51,883 bases of DNA from Geodermatophilus chilensis (GCF_002802985.1 NZ_NVPT01000014.1:1-51883), one strand, 5' to 3'; counted from the stretch's first letter, positions 16,392-25,667 are shown. Numbers and translations are program-made. The notes: generated by a model not told the origin, from the letters alone.

Positions 16392-17390
16392 TCAGATCGC
16401 CGAGGACAGTGCCTTGACCGGCATCTGCAGGTCCTGGAGGAGGGCGAGATCCTCCTCGGGCGGGCGGCCCAGGGTGGTGAGGTAGTTGCCGACGATGATC
16501 GCGTTCACCCCGCCGAGCAGACCGTCACGGCTGCCGAGGTCGCCCAGGGTGATCTCCCGCCCGCCGGCGAAGCGCAGGATCGTGCGGGGCAGCGCCAGCC
16601 GGAAGGCGGCCACCGTCCGCAGCGCCTCCTTGCCGTCGAGCACCGGCAGGTCGGCGAACGGGGTCCCCGGGCGGGGGTTGAGGAAGTTCATCGGCACCTC
16701 GTCCGGGGAGAGCTCGGCCAGCTGGGCGGCGAACTCGGCGCGCTGGGCACGACTCTCGCCCATGCCGATGATGCCTCCGCAGCAGACCTCCATCCCGGAG
16801 GCCGCCACCATGCGCAGGGTCTGGAAGCGCTCTTCCCAGGTGTGCGTGGTGACCACCGATGGGAAGTGGGAGCGGGCCGTCTCCAGGTTGTGGTTGTACC
16901 GGTGCACGCCCATGTCGACCAGATCGTCGACCTGCTCTTGGGTGAGGATGCCCAGCGACGCCGCGACCTGGATGTCCACCGCCTCGTGGATCGCAGTGAC
17001 CGCCTCGCGCAGCTGTGTCATCAGCCGTTGGTCAGGGCCGCGGACGGCGGCGACGATGCAGAACTCCGTGGCCCCCGTGGCCGCCGTCTGCCGTGCCGCC
17101 TCCACCAGGGACGGAACGTCGAGCCACACCGCGCGGACCGGGGACTGGAACTGGCCGGACTGCGAGCAGAAGTGGCAGTCCTCGGGGCAGCCGCCGGTCT
17201 TCAGCGACACGATCCCCTCGACCTCGACCTCCGGGCCGCACCAGCGCATCCGGACCTCGTGGGCCAACTCCAGCAGCGCTGGGATCCGCTCGTCCGGCAG
17301 CTCGAGGACCTCCAGGACCTGCTCCTCGGACAGCCCGTGGCCGTCCTCGAGAACCACCTGCCTGGCCGCCGCCAACACCGCTGCTGCCAT
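16392..17390 (-). CDS. bioB: Biotin synthase
   Basis: 332 residues. Radical-SAM motif CPEDCHFC gives Cys68, Cys72 and Cys75 for the 4Fe-4S cluster; YNHNLET and GGIIGMGES are BioB signatures. It inserts sulfur into dethiobiotin. Of the auxiliary-cluster ligands known from the E. coli enzyme, Cys111 and Cys203 have counterparts, but the position of E. coli Cys128 is Ala143 (AASLG), and an extra Cys204 follows Cys203. That pattern and the adjoining bsaP suggest an auxiliary cluster unlike the E. coli one. First gene of the operon; GAGG lies 7 bases before the ATG. Confidence 0.96.
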   Translation of the reverse strand: MAAAVLAAARQVVLEDGHGLSEEQVLEVLELPDERIPALLELAHEVRMRWCGPEVEVEGIVSLKTGGCPEDCHFCSQSGQFQSPVRAVWLDVPSLVEAARQTAATGATEFCIVAAVRGPDQRLMTQLREAVTAIHEAVDIQVAASLGILTQEQVDDLVDMGVHRYNHNLETARSHFPSVVTTHTWEERFQTLRMVAASGMEVCCGGIIGMGESRAQRAEFAAQLAELSPDEVPMNFLNPRPGTPFADLPVLDGKEALRTVAAFRLALPRTILRFAGGREITLGDLGSRDGLLGGVNAIIVGNYLTTLGRPPEEDLALLQDLQMPVKALSSAI

Positions 17391-17909
17391 CGCCGTCCTC
17401 TCGCCTCGGCCAACGCCGCGCTCCGCGGGTCCGTGTGTCCCGGGCCGGCCATGGCACCGTCCAGCAAACTACACAGCCGCCCCGGCCCCGACCCGTCGGC
17501 GACCTCGTGCGCAGCAGGAGCCGGTGGTCGGGGAGGACCGGAGCCGGACGGTCCCCCGTGGCTCAGCGCCCGACCGGGCGTCAGGGCCCCTCGTCCAGCA
17601 CCACCGGCCCCGAGGTGCTGGTCTCCTCCCTCAGCGTGTTGCCGCAGTTCCACGGAGCGGGCGCGGGCGTACCGGCACTGGTGCTGCGTGCCCTCGTCCA
17701 CGTGGTGCTGTCGTCGGCCCACACCTGCTCGTGACCGGAGTGCACCGCGCCCGCGGGGTCCGCACCCGCTGCTGGGTCCGGCGCGCGCTCGATGCAGATG
17801 GGCGGGCGCGTCGCGATCCGGCATCGATGCCGTTCGGCGTGTTCGGACTCTCGGTCCGCTGGGCAGGAGGAGGGAGCCCGCCGACCCCGACAGGGAGGAC
17901 GCCGAGACA
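17391..17909. other. Intergenic region, no certain gene
   Basis: 519 bases between divergent bioB and a lipoprotein gene. It should hold both promoters. A minus-strand frame here ends with PWNCGNTLREETSTSGPVV, which looks protein-like, but I could not find a start or a family, so I do not call it. Nothing else stands out. Confidence 0.5.
17466..17471 (-). promoter_or_regulatory. Possible -10 box for the biotin operon
   Basis: TAGTTT on the minus strand, 76 bases before the bioB ATG, is the only AT-rich TANNNT in the stretch. No -35 and no clear palindrome for a biotin repressor is visible beside it. Confidence 0.35.
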
Positions 17910-18488
17910 GTGCGCCACCTCCGCGCCGCCGCTGCCGCCGCCCCATTGATCGCCCTCGCCGCCTGCGCGTCCCCGGCCACCGGCCCGGCGCCCCAGGCGG
18001 TCGGCGTCTCGCCTGCCGCGCAGGCCGTCGCCGCGTCCCAGCCGCAGGGCGGCGGGGACTCCTGCACCAGCCCCGCCGGCTACCGGGTCGCCTTCCCGGC
18101 CGACTGGTCGACCAACGCCGACGGCGTGCTGCCGGCCTGCAGCTGGTTCGGGCCCGGCGGCGAGATCGTCGTCCCCGAGGCCTCCGACGTCCGAACCGCG
18201 CCGGTCACCCTGCAGGTCGTCGACGCCCCCTTGGCCGAGGTCGCCGTACCGATGCCGGACGAGGTGGCGCGGACCGAGCTCGAGGCAGGCGGCCGGCCGG
18301 CGGTGCGCACCGAGCAGGTGACGACCCTCGGCCTCTACCTGGAGGGCACCCGCATCACCACCTGGGCGCTCGACCTGGGCGGTCGCACCCTGGTCGCCGA
18401 CGCCGTCGAGCTGCCCGGCGGGGACCACGAGCGCGCGGTCGCCGTCCTCGACGAGATGGTGGAGACCGTGGAGGTCGGCGCCGCCTGA
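17910..18488 (+). CDS. Predicted lipoprotein, unknown function
   Basis: 192 residues from GTG 17910, with GGGAGG upstream. VRHLRAAAAAAPLIALAAC is a lipoprotein signal with lipobox LAAC (Cys19). A low-complexity Ala/Pro/Gln linker of about 25 residues leads to a compact domain starting CTSPAGYRVAFPADWSTN, a pattern of many actinobacterial lipoproteins with a PsbP/Mog1-like fold, and holding two further Cys that may form a disulfide. It probably sits on the outer face of the membrane. No functional link to its neighbours is evident. Confidence 0.78.
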   Translation: MRHLRAAAAAAPLIALAACASPATGPAPQAVGVSPAAQAVAASQPQGGGDSCTSPAGYRVAFPADWSTNADGVLPACSWFGPGGEIVVPEASDVRTAPVTLQVVDAPLAEVAVPMPDEVARTELEAGGRPAVRTEQVTTLGLYLEGTRITTWALDLGGRTLVADAVELPGGDHERAVAVLDEMVETVEVGAA

Positions 18489-18590
18489 CTCGCGCGGGCG
18501 CCTTGCCAGCGCCCGCGACGCGCTGTTCCCTCTTCGCAACAGACCTCGTGCACAGTGCTCGGCACACCGTGCGGGGGACGAGGAGGGGCG

Positions 18591-19451
18591 ATGGACTTCC
18601 TGCAGCCGTCGTCGTGGGACGAGGCGCTCGCATCGCGGGCCGAGCGGCCCGACGCGCTGCCGATCGCCGGCGGCACCGACGTGATGGTCGAGCTCAACTT
18701 CGACCGTCGCCGTCCCGGGGCCCTGCTGGACCTGAGCCGCGTCGACGAGCTGCGCGCGTGGTCGGTCGAGGACGGCGCGGTCCGGCTGGGCGCCGGCGTC
18801 CCGTACGCCCGGGTGATCACCGAGCTGGCGGACCGGCTGCCCGGCCTGGCGATGGCCGCGCGCACCGTGGGCTCCCCGCAGATCCGGGTGCGCGGCACGG
18901 TGGGCGGCAACCTCGGGTCGGCGTCCCCGGCCGGTGACGCGCACCCGCCGCTGCTCGCGGCCGGCGCCGAGGTCGAGGTGGCCTCCGCCGCCCGCGGCAC
19001 CCGGCGGATCCCCGTCGCGGAGTTCTTCACCGGCGTCAAGCGCAACGCCCTCGAGCCCGACGAGCTGATCGCCGCCGTCCACGTGCGCACCGCGCGAGGG
19101 CCGCAGCAGTTCTGCAAGGTCGGCACCCGCAACGCCATGGTCATCTCGGTGTCGGCGTTCGCCCTCGCGCTGCACCCCGACCGGCAGGCCGTGGGCACCG
19201 GCATCGGGTCGGCCGCACCCACCCCGCGGCGGGCGCCCGAGGCCGAGGAGTTCCTTGCCGGGGAGCTGGACTGGGCCGGGCGCGCGGCCCTGCCGGAGAG
19301 CCTGGCGCGGGCCTTCGGCGAGCGGGTGGCCGCGGCGGCCTCGCCGATCGACGACGTCCGGGGGACGGCGGCCTACCGGCGGCACTCGCTCGCGGTGCTG
19401 GCCCGCCGCGCCGCGACGTGGGCCTGGGACGACCTGAGGAGGGCCGCCTGA
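18591..19451 (+). CDS. Xanthine-dehydrogenase-family FAD-binding subunit
   Basis: 286 residues; ATG 18591 follows GAGGAGGGG. The FAD-binding pattern of CoxM/XdhB-type subunits is clear: PIAGGTDVMVELN near residue 24 and TVGGNLGSASPAGD near 104. It passes electrons from the 2Fe-2S subunit to NAD or another acceptor. Its stop overlaps the next gene's ATG (TGATG). Gene order FAD, iron-sulfur, molybdenum matches CO-dehydrogenase-like hydroxylases. Confidence 0.93.
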   Translation: MDFLQPSSWDEALASRAERPDALPIAGGTDVMVELNFDRRRPGALLDLSRVDELRAWSVEDGAVRLGAGVPYARVITELADRLPGLAMAARTVGSPQIRVRGTVGGNLGSASPAGDAHPPLLAAGAEVEVASAARGTRRIPVAEFFTGVKRNALEPDELIAAVHVRTARGPQQFCKVGTRNAMVISVSAFALALHPDRQAVGTGIGSAAPTPRRAPEAEEFLAGELDWAGRAALPESLARAFGERVAAAASPIDDVRGTAAYRRHSLAVLARRAATWAWDDLRRAA

Positions 19452-19921
19452 TGCGCGTCACCACCACCGTGAACGGCACCGAGCGCACCGCGGACGACGT
19501 CTGGCCGGGGGAGAGCCTGCTGTACCTGCTGCGCGAGCGGCTGGGCCTGCCCGGCGCGAAGAACGCCTGCGAGCAGGGCGAGTGCGGTTCCTGCACCGTC
19601 TACCTGGACGGCGAGCCGGTGTGCGCCTGCCTGGTCGCCGCCGGGCAGGCGATCGGCCGCGAGGTCACCACCGTGGAGGGGCTGGCCGAGGGGGAGGCGC
19701 TGCACCCGGTGCAGGAGGCCTTCGTCGAGGCCGGCGCCGTCCAGTGCGGCTTCTGCACCCCGGGGCTCGTCGTCGCAGCAGCCGACCTGCTGGCGCGGGT
19801 GCCCGAGCCGTCGGACCCGGAGATCCGCGAGGCGCTGGCCGGCAACCTGTGCCGCTGCACCGGCTACGAGAAGATCCTCGACGCGGTCCGGCTGGCCGCC
19901 CGGCGGCAGGCGACCCGATGA
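19451..19921 (+). CDS. (2Fe-2S)-binding subunit of a molybdenum hydroxylase
   Basis: 156 residues. The N-terminal plant-ferredoxin-type cluster is held by Cys40, Cys45, Cys48 and Cys60 (CEQGECGSC). The C-terminal helical cluster has CGFC and CRCTGY. It carries electrons from the molybdenum site to FAD. Overlaps both neighbours by a single stop/start. Confidence 0.95.
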   Translation: MRVTTTVNGTERTADDVWPGESLLYLLRERLGLPGAKNACEQGECGSCTVYLDGEPVCACLVAAGQAIGREVTTVEGLAEGEALHPVQEAFVEAGAVQCGFCTPGLVVAAADLLARVPEPSDPEIREALAGNLCRCTGYEKILDAVRLAARRQATR

Positions 19922-22203
19922 CGACCACGCAGACCGGTGTCCGCACGACCGGCCGGATCGGCGACAGCGCGCAGCGCCCCGACGGCACGCTCAAGGTCAC
20001 CGGCGAGTTCGCCTACGCCAGCGACCTGTGGCACGACGACATGGTCTGGGGGGTGACGCTGCGCAGCCCGCACCCGCACGCCCGCATCCGGCGGATCGAC
20101 GTCACCGAGGCGCTCACGGTGCCCGGCGTCAGCGCCGTCCTCACCGCCGACGACGTCCCCGGCGAGAACGCCTACGGCCTCGAGCACGCCGACCAGCCGG
20201 TGCTGGCCGCGGAGTTCGTCCGCTACGAGGGCGAGCCGGTGGCGCTGGTCGCCGCCGACCACCCGGAGACCGCGCGCCGGGCGGCGGCGCGCATCCGTGT
20301 CCATTACGAGGTGCTGCCGGCCCTCACCGACCCCCGCCGCGCGCTGGACGACGACGCGCCGCAGGTGCACCCCGGCGGCAACCTGGTCCGCCACCTGCGG
20401 CTGCGCCGCGGCGACCCCGAGCCCACCGCGCCGGTCGTGGTGAGCATCGACTTCGAGGTCGGCATGCAGGACCAGGCGTTCCTCGGCCCGGAGTCCGGGC
20501 TCGCCGTCCCGGCCGAGGACGGCGGCGTCGACCTCTACGTCGCCACCCAGTGGCTGCACGTCGACCAGCGGCAGATCTGCCTGGCCCTCGGCATGCCGCC
20601 CGAGAAGGTGCGGCTGACGCTGGCCGGCGTCGGGGGCGCGTTCGGTGGCCGCGAGGACCTCTCGGTGCACGTGCACGCCTGCCTGCTGGCGCTGCGCACG
20701 GGCAGGCCGGTGAAGATGAGCTACGGCCGGGAGGAGTCCTTCTACGGGCACGTGCACCGGCACCCGGCGACGATGACCTACGAGTTCGGCGCCGAGCGCG
20801 ACGGCACCCTCGTCTACGCGAAGGCCCGCACCCTGCTGGACGGCGGCGCCTACGCCTCGTCGACGGCGGCGGTGGTGGGCAACGCCGGGCTGCTCGGCCT
20901 GGGCCCGTACCGCATCCCGTCGGTGGCGGTCGACGCCTACGGGGTGTTCACCCACAACCCGCCGTGCGGGGCGATGCGCGGCTTCGGCTGCGTTCAGGCC
21001 GCCTTCGCGCACGAGGCGCTGATGGACGAGCTCGCCGCCGCCGTCGGCGTCTCACCGGTGGAGATCCGGCAGCGCAACGGCTTCGTCGAGGGCGACCGCA
21101 CCGTCACCGGCCAGGTCATCGACTCCGCCGCGCCCGTCGCCGAGCTGCTGCAGCGGGTGGCCGACCTGCCGTTGCCGTCCGCGCTGCCCGAGCGGCCCGA
21201 CCTGCTCGACCTGCCCGGGGCGGTGGGCAACACCACCCACGGCGAGGGCGTGCACCGCGGCGTCGGCTACGCGGTCACCTACAAGAACATCGGGTTCTCC
21301 GAGGGCTTCGACGACTACTCGACCGCGCGGGTGCGCCTGCAGGTGGTCGCCGGTGAGGCGGTGGCCACCGTGCACACCGCGGCCGCCGAGGTCGGCCAGG
21401 GGCTGGTCACCGTGCAGCAGCAGATCGCCCGCACCGAGCTCGGCGTGGAGCGGGTGGTCGTCGTCCCGGCCGACACCGCGGTCGGCTCGGCCGGGTCGAC
21501 GTCGGCGTCCCGGCAGACCTACGTCACCGGCGGCGCGGTCAAGGCCGCCTGCGAGGCGGTGCGGACGGCGGTGCTGCAGCGGGCCGCCGTCGCGCTCGGC
21601 CGGCCGGTCGCCGGCCTGGCCCTGGACGGCGACAAGGTCGTGGGTCCCTCGGGCGAGGTGCTCGCCGGGCTGGGCGAGGTGCTCGGGGACGACGCGGTGG
21701 AGGAGACCGTCGAGTGGCGGCACCGGCCCACCCACGCCGTCGACCCGGAGACCGGCCAGGGCGACGCGCACGTGCAGTTCGCGTTCTCGGCGCACCGCGC
21801 GGTGGTCGACGTCGACACCGAGCTCGGCCTGGTCAAGGTGGTCGCCCTCGACACCGCCCAGGACGTCGGGAGGGCGATCAACCCCGATGCCGTCGTCGGC
21901 CAGATCCACGGCGGGTCGGCGCAGGGCATGGGACTGGCGCTCATGGAGGAGGTGGTGGTGACCGACGGCCACGTGCGCAACCCGTCGTTCACCGACTACC
22001 TGCTGCCGACGATCCTGGACATGCCGCCGATGCGGGTGGAGGTGCTCGAGTACGCCGACCCGCACGCGCCCTACGGCGTCCGCGGGGTAGGGGAGCCGCC
22101 GACCATCTCGTCGGGCCCGGCGGTCGCCGCCGCGGTGCGCGCCGCCTGCGCGAAGCCGCTGCGCCGGGTGCCGATCCGCCCGGAGCACATCACCGGCACC
22201 TGA
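19918..22203 (+). CDS. Xanthine-dehydrogenase-family molybdopterin-binding subunit
   Basis: 761 residues; ATG 19918 overlaps the preceding TGA (ATGA). Molybdopterin-binding segments are present: GVGGAFGGRED, AMRGFGCVQ, and near the end GVRGVGEPPTI, whose Glu is the catalytic base of the family. The residues that would discriminate CO dehydrogenase (VAYRCSFR loop) are absent. The substrate may be xanthine, hypoxanthine, an N-heterocycle or an aldehyde. The nearby NCS1 permease and hydrolases would fit nucleobase-like heterocycles, but they are on the other strand. No XdhC-type maturation gene is visible. Confidence 0.93.
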   Translation: MTTTQTGVRTTGRIGDSAQRPDGTLKVTGEFAYASDLWHDDMVWGVTLRSPHPHARIRRIDVTEALTVPGVSAVLTADDVPGENAYGLEHADQPVLAAEFVRYEGEPVALVAADHPETARRAAARIRVHYEVLPALTDPRRALDDDAPQVHPGGNLVRHLRLRRGDPEPTAPVVVSIDFEVGMQDQAFLGPESGLAVPAEDGGVDLYVATQWLHVDQRQICLALGMPPEKVRLTLAGVGGAFGGREDLSVHVHACLLALRTGRPVKMSYGREESFYGHVHRHPATMTYEFGAERDGTLVYAKARTLLDGGAYASSTAAVVGNAGLLGLGPYRIPSVAVDAYGVFTHNPPCGAMRGFGCVQAAFAHEALMDELAAAVGVSPVEIRQRNGFVEGDRTVTGQVIDSAAPVAELLQRVADLPLPSALPERPDLLDLPGAVGNTTHGEGVHRGVGYAVTYKNIGFSEGFDDYSTARVRLQVVAGEAVATVHTAAAEVGQGLVTVQQQIARTELGVERVVVVPADTAVGSAGSTSASRQTYVTGGAVKAACEAVRTAVLQRAAVALGRPVAGLALDGDKVVGPSGEVLAGLGEVLGDDAVEETVEWRHRPTHAVDPETGQGDAHVQFAFSAHRAVVDVDTELGLVKVVALDTAQDVGRAINPDAVVGQIHGGSAQGMGLALMEEVVVTDGHVRNPSFTDYLLPTILDMPPMRVEVLEYADPHAPYGVRGVGEPPTISSGPAVAAAVRAACAKPLRRVPIRPEHITGT

Positions 22204-22255
22204 CCGTCGCGCGTCGGTGGCCCGAGCGGGTCGACCGGCGCGCACGCGGGGCGGG

Positions 22256-22698
22256 TCAGCTGGTGATGGGATCCGCCGCGGCTTGGCCTGCGCGGACTTC
22301 GGCACGTGCACCGTCAGCACGCCGTCGTGCAGCTGGGCGCTGACGTTGCCGGCGTCGACGTCGCCCGGCAGGGTCACCGAGAAGTGGAAGCGGCCGACCC
22401 GGCGGGTGCGCCGGTGCAGGATGCCCTTGCGCTCCTTCTCCTCGACGTCGCCGGAGACCGTCAGCCGGCGGTCGTCGAGCTGGATGTCGACGTCCTCGCG
22501 CGCCACGCCGGGCAGGTCGAGCTCGACGGTGTAGGCGTCGTCGGTCTCCTCGACGTCGGCCAGGGGTGACCACTGCTCCAGGGCGCCGCTCAGTCCGGAC
22601 TGCCACAGCGTGTTCACCCGCTCGTAGAGCTCGTCCAGCTCGCGGAGGGGGTCCCACCGCACGGCGGAGCGCGACGCGGAACGGGCGGGAAGGCTCAT
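22256..22698 (-). CDS. Hsp20 / alpha-crystallin small heat-shock protein, C-terminal frameshift
   Basis: ATG 22698 with GAGGAGGA upstream. Residues 40-135 form the alpha-crystallin domain (SPLADVEETDDAYTVELDL, GVLTVHVPK). The natural end should read KPRRIPITS and stop at 22256, but as given the frame slips at GGGATCC near 22270 and runs on for some 400 shadow residues against the molybdenum-hydroxylase gene. One missing G in the run restores the normal end. I therefore give the intended extent of about 147 residues. The protein would act as an ATP-independent holding chaperone. Confidence 0.85.
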
Positions 22699-22795
22699 GC
22701 TGCGTCCTCCTCTCGAGGTGTCGTCGTCGTGTCCGACACCTCTGAGAACCTGTAGTGGTCGCTGCAGATTCCCTGGGAGGGCGGCCGATACCGAC

Positions 22796-23806
22796 TCAGC
22801 CGCGCGGCGTCGGGGGCGGGGTGACCCCGCCCGCGGGGGTGGCAGCGGGTCGCCGCCGAGCGAGGAAGTCCCGCAGCGCCGCCACGACCTGCGCGGGCGG
22901 CAGGTCGCGGGTGATCAGCACGAGGGACGACGTCCGCGGTCCGTCCCAGCGCGGCAGGTGCCGCGGCGGGTGGACGACGTGCTGGACGGCGTCGAGCACG
23001 ACCGGCCCGTCGCCGCCGGTGTCGAGGAGCGCCTTCATCCGCAGGATGCGGTCGCCGTGGGCGTGCAGCAGCGCCGAGACCCACACGGCGAAGCCGGCCC
23101 AGTCGACCGGACCGTCGAGGGTGACCGACGTGGAGGCGACGCCGGCGAGGTGACGCTCCGCCGGGAGCGGGGCGACGGCGGCGGCGGCCGCTGCGGCCGA
23201 GGCGACAGGGGTGGTGGCGAGGTCCACCTCAGCGGGGGACACGACCGGGGCCGCGGGGTTGAGCCGACGCAGGTGCGCGGCGACGTCCTCGGCGGCCGCA
23301 CTGGGCACCAGGTCCGTCTTCGTCAGCACCAGCAGGTCGGCGCACACGACCTGCTGCAGCCACTCCGGACCCTGGTCGGCGCCCCGCGCGACGGCCTGGG
23401 CGTCGACGGTGACGACCACCCGGTCGACGGCGAAGTGGTGCCGCAGCGTCGGGGAGGCCTGCAGGGTCGCGACCACCGGGGCGGGGTCGGCCAGGCCGGT
23501 CGTCTCCAGCACGACCCGGCGGACCGGATCGACGTGGTCGGCGTCCTCCGTCGCGAGGAGCTCGTGCAGTGCGGACTCGACGTCCGACCGGGTGGCGCAG
23601 CAGACGCAGCCACCGGGCAGCACCACGGTCCGCTCGTCGACCTGGCGCAGCTGGTGGTGGTCGAGCCCCATCTCGCCCAGCTCGTTGACCAGGACCGCGG
23701 TCGAGCGCAGGTCCGGGCGCGAGAGCAGGTCACGCAGCAGCGTGGTCTTGCCGCTGCCGAGGGCGCCGGAGACGATCGTCAGCGGACGCACGCCCGGCAC
23801 GCTCAC
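22796..23806 (-). CDS. COG0523 (CobW-type) GTPase, metal chaperone family
   Basis: 336 residues from GTG 23806, overlapping the small gene's TGA (GTGA). Walker A GALGSGKT, GGCVCC at 65-70 (the CXCC metal-binding motif), ETTGLADPAP, and TKTD for guanine recognition. The C-terminal CobW domain is complete. Members hand zinc, cobalt or iron to target enzymes. Coupled to a small Cys-containing protein; the nearby imidase-like deacetylase is a plausible metal client (inference). Confidence 0.9.
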   Translation of the reverse strand: MSVPGVRPLTIVSGALGSGKTTLLRDLLSRPDLRSTAVLVNELGEMGLDHHQLRQVDERTVVLPGGCVCCATRSDVESALHELLATEDADHVDPVRRVVLETTGLADPAPVVATLQASPTLRHHFAVDRVVVTVDAQAVARGADQGPEWLQQVVCADLLVLTKTDLVPSAAAEDVAAHLRRLNPAAPVVSPAEVDLATTPVASAAAAAAAVAPLPAERHLAGVASTSVTLDGPVDWAGFAVWVSALLHAHGDRILRMKALLDTGGDGPVVLDAVQHVVHPPRHLPRWDGPRTSSLVLITRDLPPAQVVAALRDFLARRRPAATPAGGVTPPPTPRG

Positions 23807-24081
23807 GGCGTGCTCCCGGCCTCGAGCGGGTCGACCGGCCGGCCGCGCATCCGCTCGGCCTCGGCCCAGAGCGTCCCCAGGTCGCGGACCAGCACCGTGC
23901 GCCCCCGGCCGTTGGCCAGCTGGTAGCCGCGGCCGCGCCACTCGCTCACGGTCAGGCCGGTGCCCTCGAGCAGCGTCCGCACCGCCTGCAGCCGCTCGTG
24001 GCGGTGGCGTGCCGTGCCCGCCCCCGGGTCCCGGTCGCTCCAGTGGTCCTGCGGGGACAGGTCCCCGCACAGTCCGCACAT
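23803..24081 (-). CDS. Small CGLCG protein coupled to the COG0523 GTPase
   Basis: 92 residues, starting MCGLCGDLSPQDHWSDRD. The N-terminal CXXC next to an Asp/His-rich stretch could bind a metal; the remainder looks like a winged or helical fold (LQAVRTLLEGTGLTVSEW, then LANGRGRTVLV). I do not recognise the family. GAGGACGAGG lies before the ATG. Its stop overlaps the GTPase start, so it may be the GTPase's partner or delivery protein. Confidence 0.7.
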   Translation of the reverse strand: MCGLCGDLSPQDHWSDRDPGAGTARHRHERLQAVRTLLEGTGLTVSEWRGRGYQLANGRGRTVLVRDLGTLWAEAERMRGRPVDPLEAGSTP

Positions 24082-24113
24082 CGGGTACCTCGTCCTCGGT
24101 CGCGTGGGGGGAG

Positions 24114-24154
24114 CCGCCGGCCCGGCCTGCTCTGCTCGCAGGCCGGGCCGGCGG
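24114..24154 (-). terminator. 17-bp perfect hairpin after the NCS1 permease gene
   Basis: CCGCCGGCCCGGCCTGC pairs with its exact complement around TCTGCTC, starting 11 bases beyond the permease stop. It probably separates the asparaginase-imidase-permease transcript from the GTPase pair. Confidence 0.8.
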
Positions 24155-24164
24155 GGTCGTGCGC

Positions 24165-25667
24165 TCAGAGATCCTCGCGGGTCACCGCGATCTCCGAGCC
24201 GGCCGGGACCCGGCGCAGCCCCGTGGCCTCGTCGTAGGCCCACTCCTGACCGGCGCTGGTGCCGAGGAACTCGTCGGAGAAGCCGGACGTGACCTCGGCC
24301 TGCGGGTGGCGCGGGACGATCCAGAACCTCATCAGCAGCAGGTAGACCAGGAAGCCGACCGGGAGGCCGACCAGGTAGGCGTACTGCAGCTGCCACAGCG
24401 CCAGGCCGCCGGCCACCACCCAGGCGATGAGCCCCGCCGGGTTGACGCCGCCGCTGAACCGGAACTGTCCGTTCGCGTCGTACAGCGCCGGGACGTTCAG
24501 CCGCCGACGCCGCACCACGTAGTAGTCGGCGATCATGATGCCGCCGACCGCCGAGAGCAGGGCCCCGTAGTAGCCGAGGAACGTGAACAGGTTGTCCAGG
24601 ATCAGCCAGGGGAAGGCCAGGGTGCCCACGACGGCGGCGAGCGCGACGCCCCACTTGTACGGCAGGCGGGGCGCCCCGGCGTTGACGAAGGTCAGCGCCG
24701 CCGGGATCAGGTTGGCCGCGTTGTTCGTCGACCACTGGGCCAGGATCACCAGCGCCAGCAGCACCACGAGGGTGACGCCGGAGCTCGTGCCCTGGATGAC
24801 CGTGACCGGGTTCCAGTCACCGGCCGCGATGAACGACACCGCGCCGATGAGCGCGACGAAGGTCTGGGTCACCGGCAGGGCGATGAACTGGGCGATGAAG
24901 ACGTTGCGGTTGCGGCGGGCGAAGCTGCGCGCCCCGCTCTCGGTCTTCACGAACCGGGTCAGGTTCGGGATGTCGACCGCCAGGGCGGACCAGAACGCCA
25001 TGTTGGCCACGAAGAGCGTGAACGCGGAGATGGGGGTGTCACCGGCGAAGGTCCAGATGTTCTGCCCGTTGGTGCGGGCGAGGTCCTCGAGGTTGAAGTA
25101 CATCCACACCGACACCGCGATGATCGCGGGGGCGGCCACGGCGGCGAGCCGCTCGACGGCCTTGATCCCCATGGCGGTGTTGATGACCTGCACCACGGCG
25201 AAGACGACGTACCAGAGGAACCAGGCGCTGAAGCCGGTGAAGTACTCGACGATCCCGTTGATGGCCAGCGCACCCAGGTAGGTCTGGATGCCGAACCAGA
25301 TCGCCGCGACGATGCCGCGGGACACGGCCGGCAGGTGCGTGCCCACGGTGCCGAACGGCGCGCGCAGGTAGACGGCGAACGACAGGCCGTGCTCGGTCCC
25401 GATGTCGGCGGTCAGGGTCATGACCACCGCCAGGGCCGCATTGGCGAGGAAGATGGTCAGCAGCACCACCGGGAGCGGCAGGCCCGCGACGCCGTTGGCG
25501 CCCAGCTGGAAGGTGGCGATGATGACCGCCATCCCGATCCAGATCCAGACGAAGCCCAGGGCGCCGATGGTGCGGTGGCGCAGCCGGACCGGGAGGATCG
25601 CCTCCTCCAGCAGGTGGTTCCTCGGGCGCCGGCCGGCACCCGCCCGGGGGTCGGACGCAGTGGTCAT
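24165..25667 (-). CDS. NCS1-family nucleobase / hydantoin-type permease
   Basis: 500 residues, about 12 helices. Typical NCS1 features: PVRLRHRTIGALGFVWIW at the start of the membrane part, PFGTVGTHLPAVSRGI in helix 3, GIQTYLGALAING after it, and NLTRFVKTESGARSF in the middle. NCS1 carriers import uracil, cytosine, allantoin, hydantoins or related rings with protons or sodium. AGGAG lies before ATG 25667. It follows an imidase-like hydrolase and an asparaginase on one strand, so the cargo is probably a ring amide opened by them. Confidence 0.9.
   Translation of the reverse strand: MTTASDPRAGAGRRPRNHLLEEAILPVRLRHRTIGALGFVWIWIGMAVIIATFQLGANGVAGLPLPVVLLTIFLANAALAVVMTLTADIGTEHGLSFAVYLRAPFGTVGTHLPAVSRGIVAAIWFGIQTYLGALAINGIVEYFTGFSAWFLWYVVFAVVQVINTAMGIKAVERLAAVAAPAIIAVSVWMYFNLEDLARTNGQNIWTFAGDTPISAFTLFVANMAFWSALAVDIPNLTRFVKTESGARSFARRNRNVFIAQFIALPVTQTFVALIGAVSFIAAGDWNPVTVIQGTSSGVTLVVLLALVILAQWSTNNAANLIPAALTFVNAGAPRLPYKWGVALAAVVGTLAFPWLILDNLFTFLGYYGALLSAVGGIMIADYYVVRRRRLNVPALYDANGQFRFSGGVNPAGLIAWVVAGGLALWQLQYAYLVGLPVGFLVYLLLMRFWIVPRHPQAEVTSGFSDEFLGTSAGQEWAYDEATGLRRVPAGSEIAVTREDL

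Noticed and set aside
17391-17909. Possible gene on the minus strand ending PWNCGNTLREETSTSGPVV
   Set aside because: No plausible start, no ribosome site and no recognisable family; recorded as unexplained only.
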